Shown here piece by piece: positions 11,957-24,522 of a stretch of DNA of 64,000 nt. The position numbers and the translations under genes are program-made. Below the pieces are notes generated by a model. That model saw nothing but the letters and a program-made list of their open reading frames with translations. It ran no database searches and was not told the origin of the DNA. The DNA comes from Antitrichia curtipendula (Eukaryota; Streptophyta; Bryopsida; Hypnales; Leucodontaceae): the NCBI GenBank assembly GCA_951230915.1, contig OX579634.1:16518725-16582724 (forward strand), read 5' to 3'. Position 1 is the first letter of the stretch, and each line of letters begins with the position of its first letter.

Positions 11957-13625
11957 GGAAGGGACGGGGTGGGGGAATTGGGGGTGAATTGGGTGAATTG
12001 GAGGCGAGGAAAGGTGGAGAGATTCGGAGACCGAGGGGGCAGTGTGGCGCCGGCAGTGACGACGGGCGGTGGAGTCGGGGTGGAAACAGCAGGCAGGGTG
12101 GAGGGAGGGCCGCTCAAAGACGGGGATCTCTCACTGGGCTTTGGTTACGCGCCGCGCGTATCCGTCAGCCTGAGCGACGCCTCCGTGCCCCCGGGTAGCC
12201 ATGCAGGGCTGTGGGGGCGGCCTACAGCTTACACGTTCCATCATCGCGACGCCGGGGCAGCTCTAGGCGTGGGCCTGGCCGGCACCCAGCACGAAATTTT
12301 CCGCGATATCTTATCTCGACGGGAAGACTTCGGCTCGTCGGCGTACTTGCAGCAGCAGCATCAGCAGCAACACCAGCTGCAGCATCACCACCAACAGCAG
12401 CAGCAGCAGCAACAACAACAACAACACCAGCAACAACACCAGCACCACCATCAACACCAACACCAACACCAGCAGGGCTTGCAAGGTGTGCCAAGGCCAT
12501 TGAATATCGGAGGCGAGGGTCCGAATTATGGAGATGCGGGGCGAGGAGAGGCCGAGAGTAGCAGTAGCGGCAGCGTCGACAAAGGAGGTCACCAGCAGCA
12601 GCCGCCGCCGCCGGGCGGTGCCGGAGCAGCAGCCGGAGCAGGAGTGGAGCCATGGGCGGCTCGTGCTCTGAGGGAGGAGGTCGCGGTGCGGGGGATGGAC
12701 GTGCAGCCGCTCAATGAATCCCGCCAGGCAGCTCCCCAACACAACCCGCAGCAAGCTGTGCTCAATGTTGAACCCGTGCAACAAGCCCCGCCCGCGCCGC
12801 CTCCCCAAGTGGTGGGATCCGTGGGGTCAACCGCTTGTCAGGAGTGTGGGAATCAAGCCAAGAAGGATTGCTCGTTCCAGCGATGCCGCACCTGTTGCAA
12901 GAGCCGCGACTTCGACTGCGCCACGCACATCAAGAGCACCTGGGTGCCCGCCTCCAAGCGCCGCGAGCGTCAAGCTGCGGAGGCCGCCGCCGCCGCCGCG
13001 GGACAGCCCCGGCTCAAGCCGAAACGCGCCCGCGGTCTCGCTCTCGCTGCGCCCACTGCAGGTGCGACCACATCCATGACCACTACGTCTGCCAATTCGC
13101 CGCGAGGCTCTGATATCAACTCGGGCCATCCGTCTCATCCAGGTGTGGCAGGTCATGCCCGAGCTGCTGCTGCTGCTGTCAATTGATCCTCCTCGTCTCC
13201 TCCTCCTTCTCCTATGCGTTTTATGTGCAATTTAGGGTCTGGGTTTTACTTTCTCATAACTCCACCCATGCTGATTGTTCGCAGCTCAAACCAGGGCGGG
13301 TCTGCCCCCGGAAGTGAGAGCGCAGGCGCTATTCAAGTGCGTGCGAGTGACGGGCGTGGAAGACGGCGAGAACGAGTTCGCATACCAAGCCACGGTGAAG
13401 ATCGGAGGCCACATTTTCAAAGGCGTGTTGTATGATCAAGGCCTGGACGTCGCCCAGCCCGCCGTCACGTCCAATCCAAGTGACCTGCAGCTGGGAGCAG
13501 ACGCCGTGCGCGGCGGCAGCACCTTACCATCCTCCTCTCCATTACTGGATCCTTCTGGCATGTACGCACCGAGCAACTCTTTGCTGGGAGGCGAGGACCC
13601 GCGCGCGTCGCCATGGTTTTCGTAG
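11957..13625 (+). CDS. SHI/STYLISH-related (SRS) zinc-finger transcription factor
   Basis: Land-plant-specific SRS proteins bind DNA in the nucleus and promote auxin synthesis and organ development. Exon 1 is open from after a TGA at 11954-11956. It carries a Gln/His-rich tract (12347-12474) and the diagnostic RING-like finger (12835-12945) C-x2-C-x7-C-x4-C-x2-CC-x6-C, beginning [12 protein letters not shown] and followed by [15 protein letters not shown]. The intron is 13143-13284 (CAG/GTGTGG to TTCGCAG, phase 1); a second in-phase donor lies at 13152. Exon 2 (13285-13625) encodes the second family signature, the IGGH domain ([20 protein letters not shown]), and ends with TAG. The first in-frame ATG is at 12695, after the Gln/His tract; upstream only GTG 11969 is available, so the real start is probably on an unrecognised upstream exon. 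Identity is very secure, the N-terminus is not. Confidence 0.95.
12347..12474 (+). repeat. CAG/CAA/CAC trinucleotide tract coding Gln/His
   Basis: About 40 codons of nearly pure CAG, CAA, CAC and CAT inside SRS exon 1 encode a Gln/His run. Such tracts are common in SRS activation regions and are length-variable. Confidence 0.9.
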
Positions 13626-14450
13626 CGTCAAGCAAGTGGCCTGCACGACGATCGAACTAGCGATGCTTCCCTACTGTCGAATGGAATGGATCCGCCGCCA
13701 TGGGGTGAATCCCTGCGTGGTCATCTCCATCGACGGAGGATAGGAGCACATGATCCTGACGGTCTCGGCGATGCTCGATCGCGGTAGACTCATGATGGGC
13801 AAATTTTGTAAGAACTGGGAACACTGGTAGGACGGTTACTCGAGGCTTGGCGATCGATGTACATGGTGTATGATTGAACATGACCTGCATTTAATTTTCC
13901 TTGCTCGATCTCAAGCTGGAGCTGCTGTCTCTCCTCTCTCTCTCTCTCCCTGTCTCTGTCTTTGTCTCTCTCCGTCCATTCCTGCTGTCGATCCAGTCAT
14001 CTACAGTGACGTTACGTTTCGTGGACGCAGCTTGTTCGTTACGCGATCGATTGTGGTGCATGGAAACATCTCACCTCTGTGCATGCTGACTTTCTATTTT
14101 GCTGGACTCGGGTTTAGAAAGTTACTATTGTGCTGTTACTGTATGCTGAGTGCTGTTACATTATGCTACTGTGCTGCATTCTTGCTCTTAAGGTTGATCA
14201 GGTTTGCAACGATGTAATGGTTCTTGAAGCTACCTTAGCCAACTTTTTGAAGAAATGGTCATGGAAAGATGCACAGCGAGCCTGGAGATATTCGTAGAAC
14301 CAGGAGGCTGTCTGTATCAGAGGTTTCAAAGAGATACACCTCGTGAAGCGTACACGTTCATCGCCCTTCTTGCCTTAAATGCAGTAACAGTTTTGCTTCT
14401 TTGTGTGCGAATACAACATGAGACTTACCGTTTGTAAACCCGTACGCTGC
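13626..14450 (+). other. Probable 3' UTR and downstream flank of the SRS gene
   Basis: Sequence of intermediate GC content follows the SRS stop, with a CT-rich microsatellite at about 13930-13970 and no convincing ORF. Composition drops to AT-rich repeat DNA after about 14600. I could not place a polyadenylation site with confidence. Confidence 0.4.
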
Positions 14451-14459
14451 AGCCCTGCT

Positions 14460-16687
14460 TGAGGTTGTTTAGATTCTTGACTGAGTAGAACACATTCAGG
14501 ACCTGACTATGCCGTCATCCCTAGTTAAATTAAGTGAATATATGGGTTGGTAAGCACGTGTAATTTGCGATTTCATTTCCTGTTGGGAAGAGAACTGAAG
14601 AAATTGCTCAATTTACTTCACTAGTGAAAAATCATGCCCTAATTTAGTGAACAGGGAAGGAGTCTACATGGACTTGACTGCAACCACCTAACTTTGCTAG
14701 AATTCGTCACTAGTGAAGCTGCTCCGCTGCTCTCCATGCTACCTATGGTGCCCGATTGGAGGCCCCATTTTTGGGTTGGGAGACCTTGGCAATGGGAATT
14801 TGCACACAAATATTGAAGCCTGAAAAGCATTAGGTTTTGATTGATAATCAATTTATCATTGACATTCTTTGTCTATTCATTTATAATTTTACTTGGAATA
14901 TAGAAAAATTTCTACCAGCAATTCGAAAAAATGAGTTTGCAATCATGAAGAGCTGATTTTCTAATTTTAGAATGACACCAAAAAATAATAATGCACCATG
15001 ATGTTCTACACTATAATATAAACCTACAGAGAGGTTTTCAGATTTTTTGAGCATTTGATATGATTTGTTTCACTTTGGATTCAGAAATTCAAGGAAATTT
15101 CAGATTTTTCCCTTTAAAATGTGAAAATTTTACAACTAATAGAAGCCACATGCAACCAAATCTCTAAAAAATAAACACAAAAAATCACTCATAGTTACTT
15201 GCAAAATGAAGTTTGAAAAAATAATTACTGACTCATCCTTTGAAGGTTAAAAAAGTCTCTCGATTTCAATTGATGTGGAAGTTTTGGAAAATGTGAACTC
15301 ATTAAGGTGCACTTGGGAGTATTTGTTAACCAATAGCCAAGATTGAACTCTATATTTGTTGATACACAAACCCCAACGATTCAGCCCATATGGTTTCAAC
15401 TCTCATATTTTTTCAAATCTAAATTCAAATTCAAATTTTTATGGCTTTTATTTCAAAAATTAATTGAACCTTGGAGGTTCCCATTGGTTCCTTCAAAAAA
15501 CTTTTCAACTTCATCAATTAAAAAGACATTGATTTCTCTATAGATTCAACCTAATGTTTGTAAAGTAGATCCTTTCAACTCTCATATTTTTTCTTTTGAA
15601 ATTCCAAATTCTTTTGACTTTGGCTTGGGAAATTAATTAGATTTCAAAAGTTTCCATTGTTTCCTTCAAAAAACTTTCAACTCCCTTGATTGAAAAGATA
15701 ACTTCTTTGATGACTTCAATTTCATTCATATAACTTCAATTTCATTCATATAACTTCAAAATTCCATTTTTTTTGTTGCAGCTTCAAATTTTCATTGTTT
15801 TCATCTTGACTTCGTTCTACCATTTTTATTTGTGACTTCACATAGGACCCATGGTCACAAAATGAATCCTATATTTGTCAATAGAAAAAAACCAAAGATC
15901 ATCAAAAAAATTGGCTAAACCAACCTAAAGGTCCATCATTGGAATTTTATAGCAATTTGAACTTACTATAGGGTCTATAACCATAAAGTGTTGATTTTCT
16001 AATTTTAGAGTGACATGGTAAAAAAACAATTGGACCATTACATTTATAGAGCCTTGTAAATGAAGTTTGAAAAAGTGGTAATAGGCTCATTTTTTGAAGG
16101 TTATAGACTTTGAGTGATGTGGAACTCTTGGCAATTGTGAACTTGTTATGGTAGACTTTGAAGGTGTATGTTGACCAATAGCCAAGAATAGACCCAATGT
16201 TCGTTAATACAAATCCCTCAAAGACATGAACCTTATTGGTTGCTTTAAAAAACTTTCAACTCTCATTTATAAAAAATTTAATTTCAAATTCTCTCCTTTT
16301 TATTTCTTGATTAATTGGACTCCAAAGGCTCTCACAAGTTCCCTCAAAATCTTTTGACTTCCCTCAATTGAAAAAAGACTATGAGCTTCAATTATAGTCT
16401 TGTGAATTCAAAATTCCATTTATTTTCATTCAGCCATTTTTGTCATGCCTTCATTTCACAAATTTGGTCATGGCTTCAATTTTACTCGTGGCTTGAAAGG
16501 CACTTATGGTCACAAAGTGAACCTTATACATGTCAATACAAAAATCCCAAAGGTCACTCAAAAAAATAGGCTAAACCAGTTCCGACCTAAAGGTTATTAC
16601 TAGAATTAGTGACCAATAAATGACCAAGCAAGTTAATTATATCCACTATGGACCCTTTCCAATTGAGTCCCCTCTCTATACTTATCC
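14460..16687. repeat. AT-rich gene-free DNA with a diverged direct repeat
   Basis: Segment 15221-15420 recurs, diverged, at 16065-16275 in the same orientation; both have a TTTGAAGGTTA block, ACCAATAGCCAAGA and a TTTCAACTCTCAT block in the same order about 840 bases apart. This suggests an old tandem duplication or two copies of one transposon end. No gene was seen. Confidence 0.55.
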
Positions 16688-16900
16688 AAGATTTATGGGT
16701 TGAAATATTGGACTAGTGTAGATAAGGGATGTTGTTAGGAAACTAAGGATTCATAATGGATATATGTACCTTGAGTTAGTGTTGTTTTAACTATGTAACG
16801 AAGATTTATGGGTCAAAGTGTTGGACTACTGTAGATAAGGGATGATGTTAGGAAACTAAAGGGCCATAATGGGTATGTCAACCTCTAGTTAGTGATGTTT
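16688..16900. repeat. Tandem duplication, period about 113 bp
   Basis: Unit 1 (16688-16800) and unit 2 (16801-16900, continuing at 17813-17828) share AAGATTTATGGGT, GTAGATAAGGGATG and TGTTAGGAAACTAA in order. Unit 2 is interrupted by the TTAA element at 16901-17812, while unit 1 shows the uninterrupted TTTTAACTATGTAA site. Confidence 0.75.
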
Positions 16901-17812
16901 TTAACCCCTAAAGGTCCGTTTGTCCCCTCGGGGGACAATTTGGGTCCGGGTAGGTTCCTGTGACCTCAATTTGTAGAGAATTTTTTTGGGATTTTTTAAA
17001 GTTGTGCGGTTCTGCGAGAGCTTTGTGGATATATAATTTTTATTTCAAATGGTGCCCGGGAGAAAAAGTTATGCCAAAAATAGAGTTCCATGGGCAACAC
17101 AAAAAAATCGCAAAAAGTCAAAATAAAATTTTTAAATATTTTTTCCAAAATCTATGTCTTTTATGTACATTTGAAGCTTTGATTCATTCTATTTGGACTA
17201 ATAATGAAAAAGTTATGGACAATCTTAGTTTTTCGGGCAATCTAAGCATCTTCTTGAAAAAATAACTTTTAGGATTCATTTTTGAATGCAATTTTTATAA
17301 TTTTCAGAAAAGAATTGTTAGACAAGGTTTGAATTTGCTTGCTAGAACAATCTCACCGTTGGGATTATGGTATTTCAATTTTGTCTTAGATGCTATTAAC
17401 GATTTAGTTATTCCTTCAATCTTGAACCTACTTCTACTTAACAATTTTTTAATGAGTGAAAATTTAGTGTTTTTTTCCTAGATTCTCAACTGAAGTATTC
17501 AACATATAAACTTAGAAAATCAAAATCAGCAATACAAAAAATTTAAGTTAAATAGGTTCAAAGCCCAAAAATCTAGTCAAGCAAGGTGCAAAAAAACTTG
17601 TTTTCTTCACTTTGAATGCAAATATCTTGCAATCTATTTGGTCAAAGTTTCTGAAATTTCTTGCATACATTCTCATACTAGTCTAATATAAGATCCTACA
17701 GTTAGATATGCAAAAAAAATATTAATTTTTATATTTTTTTGCTCTTTGCAATAGAAGTGGCAGTTTTGAGTGTGTTTTGATGGAGAAAAGGCCTTGGGCC
17801 TTTAGGGGTTAA
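16901..17812. mobile_element. TTAA-flanked non-autonomous element, ends C and B
   Basis: The element begins TTAACCCCTAAAGG and ends with the exact inverse CCTTTAGGGGTTAA (14 bp perfect including the TTAA). It holds no ORF of note. The adjacent tandem unit gives the empty site, so TTAA is the duplicated target. The left part (GGTTCCTGTGACCTCAATTT) matches 46520-46545 and the start of the element at 63947; the right 500 bases match the right ends of 45460-46407 and 46489-48108. The ends resemble piggyBac-type inserts (TTAA target, CCC start), but a TA-duplicating mariner-like origin within TTAA is not excluded. Confidence 0.75.
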
Positions 17813-17828
17813 TCTATGTAATGCTGCG

Positions 17829-19571
17829 ATCTATGTAGTGATGCAGTTGCCTAAATGTGTTCAGTGGATGACTTTCCTGATGATGATGATGACGACTGTA
17901 GACTGAATGGAGCGTACTGCCTATTGGTCCAAAAATCAGATCATTTTTCTCAAGTGACTATCTTGGTCCCAGCCCAGTGTCCTTCCTTCCTTCCAGCAGC
18001 TTCAGTCGTTCAATTTTCCAATGCCTCAGTTGCATGGCTGTACTGGCCACTTGGGAGTGGATGTCAGCCAATCCATGACATGTTATAAGTTGGTTGATCC
18101 CTCTTCTTCTGCTGCTGTGTGACCTAACTTGAAGTTTGGCTGTCAGCCCCCAGGGCTTCCAAAGGGTCCATGTATAATTAAGTAAGAGTCTGTTATTAAA
18201 CTATCTGACCCCAGTGGAACTGAGATTATCCCACAATTCTGCTCCTCCAATCCTCGTTTTGCCATAAATATATAAATTTAAAAATACATTCTCTCTCTCT
18301 CTATCTCTCTCTAAAAGTTTAATACGCCGGTGCATGGCGTACTCCTACGTTAGCTTCCTTGGAAGGGAAGGGAAGGGAAGTGAGTCGAATCTGCATGTCT
18401 GCCTGGGTGAGAGGCTGAGCCCCCCCCCCTCTCCGGACAGTCCGTCCATCCCTCCGTCCTTGAAACCATGAAATATGTGGGATCTGTCAAATCTTCCTTG
18501 GGTCTTTCTTGAGAGCATCTGTCAGCAGCTGCTGCTGAGAGAGAGAGAGAGAGAGGGAAATGGGGACGGAAATGAGGTACGACTGAATGTGGGGGTGGAG
18601 GCTCAAGTTAGCATGGTTCCCGTTGTTATATTGGAAAGCTTTTTTATTTGTTGGGGTCCTGTTGGTAGTGAAAAGGGGATTCTAGATTCTCTTAGAATGC
18701 ATTTTTTGGACCCCGTATGAGTGAGCTACAAATTTCTCAAAGGTGCTGAAAATAGTTGTTTTTGAAAGTGATTCTAGGCTCTCATGAACAGTGGGAGCAC
18801 ATTTTAGGCAGGGATCTGTAGTGTGCGATTTACCTTACACCACTCTCCTCTCCACTCCACTCCCACTCTTTTGAACTTATTAATCTCCGCTCTTTCCAGG
18901 CTCTGGATCTGGTGGAGTTGCCTTCCTGCCCTTACCGTGTCCTCTGACTTGAATGTGGGTAAGTGAGCAACTGGGTGGCCAGGGGCAAAATTAAAACCAA
19001 TAGATAACACAGTGTGTGTCAGATGAAGAATTCGAGTAGCTAGCACTACGGTACTAGTACTTTCCATCGGGTGTACTTGCTCTCTTCGTTTCATGGACAT
19101 GCGCAGTTGCTCACGCTTCAACAATCTAGGGCTGAGGAAAAGTCAAGACACAGATCTGGCAAGCTGGGGCAGGAGACGGTGATTTGGGAGGAGCAGGGAG
19201 GATGGATTTTGGGTTGGGAGGAAACGGATGGCCATCATGGTAAAATTAAAACGGGGCAAAACTTGGCAAAAAAACAAGCACCCCTGCCTTCATCTGGTAA
19301 CTGTTCAAAAGGGTATGGAAGGTGGATATGATTTCTGGAGCTCCAATTTTGAAATTTTACTGGGTTCTTCTGTCAATCCTCCTGCAAACGTAGACCTCCT
19401 CCGCCTGGGAATCCATTATTTTTTTTGTCATGGTCAAAATCACCCTGCTGGGTTGGGATCCCTAGTGGGTCACTCTTGCCAAGTTGTCGTCAAGTGCTCC
19501 AAACTTTCCCATTGAGTTTTTTGGACTCGTATCTAAGTGTGAGTGAAGAGGTGCCCCATGTGGAGAACGTT
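17829..19571. other. Gene-free stretch with microsatellites
   Basis: Intermediate composition with no recognisable coding exon. It holds a (CT)n tract at 18291-18312, GGGAA repeats at 18362-18380 and a (GA)n tract at 18537-18556. ORFs here are short and have no domain I recognise. Confidence 0.5.
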
Positions 19572-19850
19572 CTAAGGTGGGTACACCCAAAACCGCCACT
19601 TTTTGCTACTGAGCCTAGTTACTACTATTAGACTGGTCAAATTTTCATATATTCTTGTTGGCAAGTGAAAGGAGGTTCCAACGCACCAGAGAATGTGGCA
19701 TTTGGACATCGTATGCAAAAGTTATTAAGGGTCAAAGTTTGTTTCTGAAAGCGCTCCATCCAAATAGGTACATAACTGATTTTGGAAATGTACACAACCT
19801 GTAGATGGCACTTTAAGGTCAGGTGCCATTTGGGGGGTGTCTACCTTATG
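19572..19850. repeat. Dispersed repeat, copy 1
   Basis: Matches 62693-62985 in the same orientation. Shared words include TTGGCAAGTGAAAGGAGGTTCC, split here as TTGGCAAGTGAAAG and GAGGTTCC, and GTATGCAAAAGTTAT. No TIR or ORF is visible, so the class is unknown. Confidence 0.7.
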
Positions 19851-19902
19851 TGTCCCTGAGAAATGGAATCCAATGCTTGCTTTGAAGAAGAAAGAATTCA
19901 TG

Positions 19903-20493
19903 GTAACCCCTAAACGACAATGAGGATTTGTAGAAAATTCGAAATGTGAACCTCACTAACAATCTGAGAACAATAAAATTAAAGCCCCTAGATGGGTTTT
20001 TTTTCCTTGTTGAATCCGTTGGTGCAATCCAATCAAGAAATGATCAAGTGTGCGGTTCTAGGTGAATTTTTTTTGATAGTGGAGAAGGTACTCTGGGTAG
20101 TCACTTGATATCCTCAATTCTTTTTTCCATGCCTTGAAATGATTCAAAAAAAATTATACATTGTTATGATGATGATATGTACACGTAGGAAAGAAAAGTC
20201 ATAATTTTTGAAGCAATTTTGAGCATTTTGATTTCAACATTCCAATTGCAACGTATGTACAATGTACCACCAAACCAAACATCTTTCATCAATCTTGTCA
20301 ATAGTGGCATTTTCTCAAAAAATTGTGCAATTTTGTCGATCTTTTGTCATAAGAAAGCTACATAAGTCTTCTTTCATTTCAACGGTGGCGTTCATCAAAA
20401 TTATGCAACACAAATGAGGAATTGTGCTTGTTACAATAGCTAGTCAAAAAAACAAGAGCTATGCTTAAACACCCCCGGTCCTTTAGATGTTAA
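19903..20493. mobile_element. Degenerate TTAA-family element
   Basis: The left end reads GTAACCCCTAAACGAC and the right end GGTCCTTTAGATGTTAA, which is a decayed form of the TTAACCCCTAAAGG inverted termini seen elsewhere in the window. The interior shows no ORF. The call rests on the termini alone. Confidence 0.4.
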
Positions 20494-20826
20494 GGTAGGA
20501 TGACTGTAGATAAACTTTGGTCGTAAAATTTAGAATTATACAAAATCCAAGGCTAATAGTAAAGTTTGTTCCAGGAGAGGCTATTAAATAGGGATATTTC
20601 TAATTATCTAATGAGCCATTGCAATTATAGAAAGTATAAAGATAATTTGTTCCTTAACCGCGTGCATAAATGTTTTTTTTTTTTTTTACACAATAATATC
20701 TAATTACTAAATTTGACACTCCACTCTTAAAGGCCACAAAGGTAAGAATTGCTCCCAATTAATTTTAGTCTTTAATCTTTATTTCTTCTTTCTTTTTATC
20801 TTTTACTTTAAACTCTTTTTATCCTT

Positions 20827-22221
20827 CCAACTTGGTCTCCTTAACCAGCCTCACAGTCTGACTGCCAATTCGGACTTTATCTTTAGTTACAACCTTCTCC
20901 AATTAGGTTCAATCTCATCACAGGCACAACTTGGAATCAATCACTTCTCCGCCAACTTGGTTTCTGTCATCTGATTTAGGAATCAGCATAATCTTCACCA
21001 CCAAATCGGTCTTTTCAACTTCCACACCCCATTTGGATTCTCATCATAAAATCTCATTCACAAATTATAAACCAAGTCGGATAATCAGAAGACAGCATTC
21101 AGGCTTAACCTCACTCCGATTTGGACATATATCACTCTTATATACCGATTTGAATTTTTAACATATATCTAATTTTAATCCAACAAACACATAACCAAGT
21201 GGAACATAAAATATTTGACTGATTTACGATTCAGACTTTCTCAAATAGTACTATAATGACATACACAATCCAATTCAGAATCAATCAAAACACATAAGCA
21301 GAAATAATTCCAACTTGTTCATCCTCAATCTCGATAATATTGCACTCTCAAACATTCATACAATTAAGATTCAGCAAATAAACTCCACATATGCATCACA
21401 CAAATTGGGCTGAAATTGTACTCATATTAATTTCCAATTTGGTGATTAAATCACCATTACAGATTTAACAATTCTGTTCATAAATTGTTCTCAAGATTTA
21501 ACAACTAAACTCCATTCTATTCTTCAAATACTACACTTCATCACAATCACTTTATCAACTCCAAATTGGTTTATCAACTTAAACTTCAACCACCGATTTG
21601 GAAACTCCAAATTGTCACATTCACTTCTCTGCACGAAACACCGCCATACACTGGCACTCCATCATCCCGACTCGGACACAAATCCACTCAACCACACAGA
21701 TCCAACTTGAATTCCAGAACAGACACAGAACTGATTAGGAAATCACACGCATAACATCCCATTCGGACTCAACTCTCTCACACGACAGACAACATACACT
21801 TTCACAGTCACTCACACTCACACACATTCGTAAACACACACAAAAAGAAATTACACAGCTCTAGTTGGCTGGGACACGCATTGGAAATTTGCTCGACAAT
21901 GGGCCCCATCCAAATGAAAAAGATGGACCAAATAGGCACCAAGCCGGCCGACAGTTAGCTAACCGACTAGGAACTTCCTCAGAATCCACACCACTTGAAA
22001 TCTCATAAACTCAACAAGCTCCTAATTGGACTGACCCCTCGGTACGATCAACTATCAAACCAACTCGGACTCAACCATTACCAACTCACTTGACCAGCAA
22101 AAACAGCCCATCACTCCAATTCACCACCAGTCCCTCCTAATTGGGCTAGTCTAAATCAGAACAAACATACAAACTATACTCCTACTTAGTAAAAATATAT
22201 ACAAAAAAATCCAAATTGGAA
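20827..22221. repeat. Block of recurring degenerate CCAA-N-TTGG palindromes
   Basis: At least 20 sites of the form CCAANTNGG or near variants occur in 1.4 kb, for example at 20827, 20865, 20899, 20952, 21001, 21072, 21434, 21561, 21593, 22060 and 22211. The plus strand is strikingly G-poor apart from the GG ending each site. Spacing is irregular (about 25-60 bases in the dense part). There is no long ORF and no inverted termini that I could find. It may be a very degenerate short-unit satellite or an array of binding sites. Confidence 0.6.
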
Positions 22222-22329
22222 TTTAAAACTAACAAAAACATTGCAAACCACCCCAAATGCAACAACTATACACAAAAAAAAACAAAAAAAAACAAAAGTT
22301 TATATACAACTAGGCTGTCTACAATGACC

Positions 22330-24522
22330 AATTATAATCGTCCTTTTTGTTGTTGCACATATTTAGATTGATTGGATGCACAAGTTTTTCGTAGAACAAC
22401 AAATCAAAGAATTTTTCACATGCATTTTGGTCAACTCATTTTTGATGGAGAAGGATGCACAATAGGCGGTCAGAGGAAAAACATATAACTTTCCATTAAT
22501 GTCCATGCCTTGTTCATTTGGATTCTAATGTTCATTTAACTCTATACATGATTGCAATGGTAATCCAAAAGAGTCCCATAAGATTGTAGAATAATGAATA
22601 AACCTTTTGCCATGTGTAGATTTTACATGGTTATGTTCATTGAAGTTATAAAATTGTAACCTTTCAACCCAATTCCAAACCTTCCTTCCTTTCAAACCAA
22701 TTCCTCACTTGAGTTTTCATAATACCAATGCTTTACAATTTATACTATATTAGGATACAACACAAAACAATAAAGGACAAAAGTAGGGGGTGAAATTGGG
22801 TTGGGGACGATTTTGGGTCTCCATACCTTATATGTTGTATTCAAGGCAAGTTGGTCATGTGGAATTTGGACATAATTGCTATTGGGCATCTTTATATGTG
22901 CATTTTTTTGTACAATGGATGGACAAAGATGTTAGGTTACTATTGCCTAAATTCTTCTTGTTGGTACATTTTGCAACTTGTGATTTACGCATACCCTTTG
23001 AAGACCCTCTCCCAATTGCATCCCCTATCTATACCAATCTAGCATTTCAACAAAAAAAAATCTTGGACTAGTATAGAAAGGGGATGCAATTGGGAGAAGG
23101 TCCATTATGAATATGCATACTTTATTGTGTGGGGTGCATGAGAAATGCATATTGTGAAGTCATTGTACTATAGCCAATTAATAGTCTTGTCTTTTTTAAT
23201 CTTAAAATAGATTCTAAAATTTTTGAAAATTTTATGTTTCAATAAAGAAAAATTGTAAAGAAAAATAAAAAGACTTTATAGAATATTCAAAGGTGGAACT
23301 TCATTGAATTATATTGTATGACACTATCTATGACTTGCACAAGTCACATTCAATTTTGCTTTGGATTTATATAAATAAATAAAAATCAGAAACAATCTAG
23401 ACATTGTCACAAAAATTTGCAAGTAAGTCCAAAATGGCACAAGGCCTTTATTGTGGATTGTTTTGCATATAATCTTTGTATATCCTTATCTCCCTAAATA
23501 ATCCTAAACCTACTTCCAAATTCCCTTTTTTCCAAATCCATGTCCTAAAATTTTTACAATAACTTAAAAACTACTATAGCTAGCTTTGACCTAGCATAAA
23601 TGATGAACAATCAATCCAAACATCTTGAAACTTTGCCACAATGTCGATCAACTATTCAAATGCTCGCTTATCAGTTTTCATCCCAATCTAAGATACTTTT
23701 CAACTTTGGTGGACATTTCCCCACTATTGACTTTCTAACCCTTTCCAAGATAGTTTAAAAATTGCCGTTGCTATCTTTGGCTTAGCATAAATAATGGACA
23801 ATCACTCAAATGTCTTAAAACTGTATTTCATTGTAGGTAAGTTATTTCAATATTTACATATCAATTTTTATGTCAATCTACGATATTTTCTATTTTGGTG
23901 GACATTTTCCAAGTACTAACTCTCTAAACCTTCACGGCCTCTACTCCGTGGTTGTATTTTATGCAAAACTCATAGATCCTAAGTCCATTGTAGCCAAGTT
24001 TTTGATACTAGGTAGTAGAAAAGGTACCCTCTAAGTTTCATATCCATATCACAAAAACTCAATAAGATTGAAGCTCCCTAATAATCTTCTCTTGGCTACC
24101 TTGGAATTCAAAAACCTTCACTTTGAAGCCTCATATCTACTTCTTCATAATAGATCTGGATTTGAAAATTGGTATCACGATAGATCAACTATCCTAATAT
24201 TTAGATCCAAAAGTTTTCTTTGATCCAATACTTTATCAAAATACAACCTCAAACTCCTCACATCAATGCTTCCTTCAATGATAAATCACCAACAAACATA
24301 CAATGTAGCATCTAAGTGCATCCTACACCTCAAACTCCACCCAGAACCTAGAAAAAAACAAGGGATCAACCCATACCTCTAAATAGTCAACCACAACCTT
24401 AGGAGGCTAACTGCCGGCTACCTCTATCCTACCCAATCGTAACATCAACTACTAACAAACCAGTTATCAACCAACATCTAACAAGAACAACTCACAAGAA
24501 CTCTCTACACTATACACATTTT
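22330..24522. other. AT-rich gene-free DNA
   Basis: I see no coding exon. Two diverged copies of a block (about 23560-23760 and 23750-23930, sharing CTTAGCATAAAT/CCTAGCATAAAT, then GACATTT and CTTTC words) suggest an old tandem duplication. It also holds the small foldback at 23003-23102. Confidence 0.5.
23003..23102. repeat. Small foldback (33-bp arms)
   Basis: The arm 23003-23035 pairs with 23070-23102 with about three mismatches; the core CCAATTGCATCCCC pairs with GGGGATGCAATTGG. A related block (CCAATTGAGTCCCC) lies near 16650-16672, so it is a dispersed family. Confidence 0.65.

Noticed and set aside
17855..18088. 77-codon ORF with an Asp run
   Set aside because: The Asp run comes from a GAT/GAC microsatellite and the rest has no similarity I recognise.
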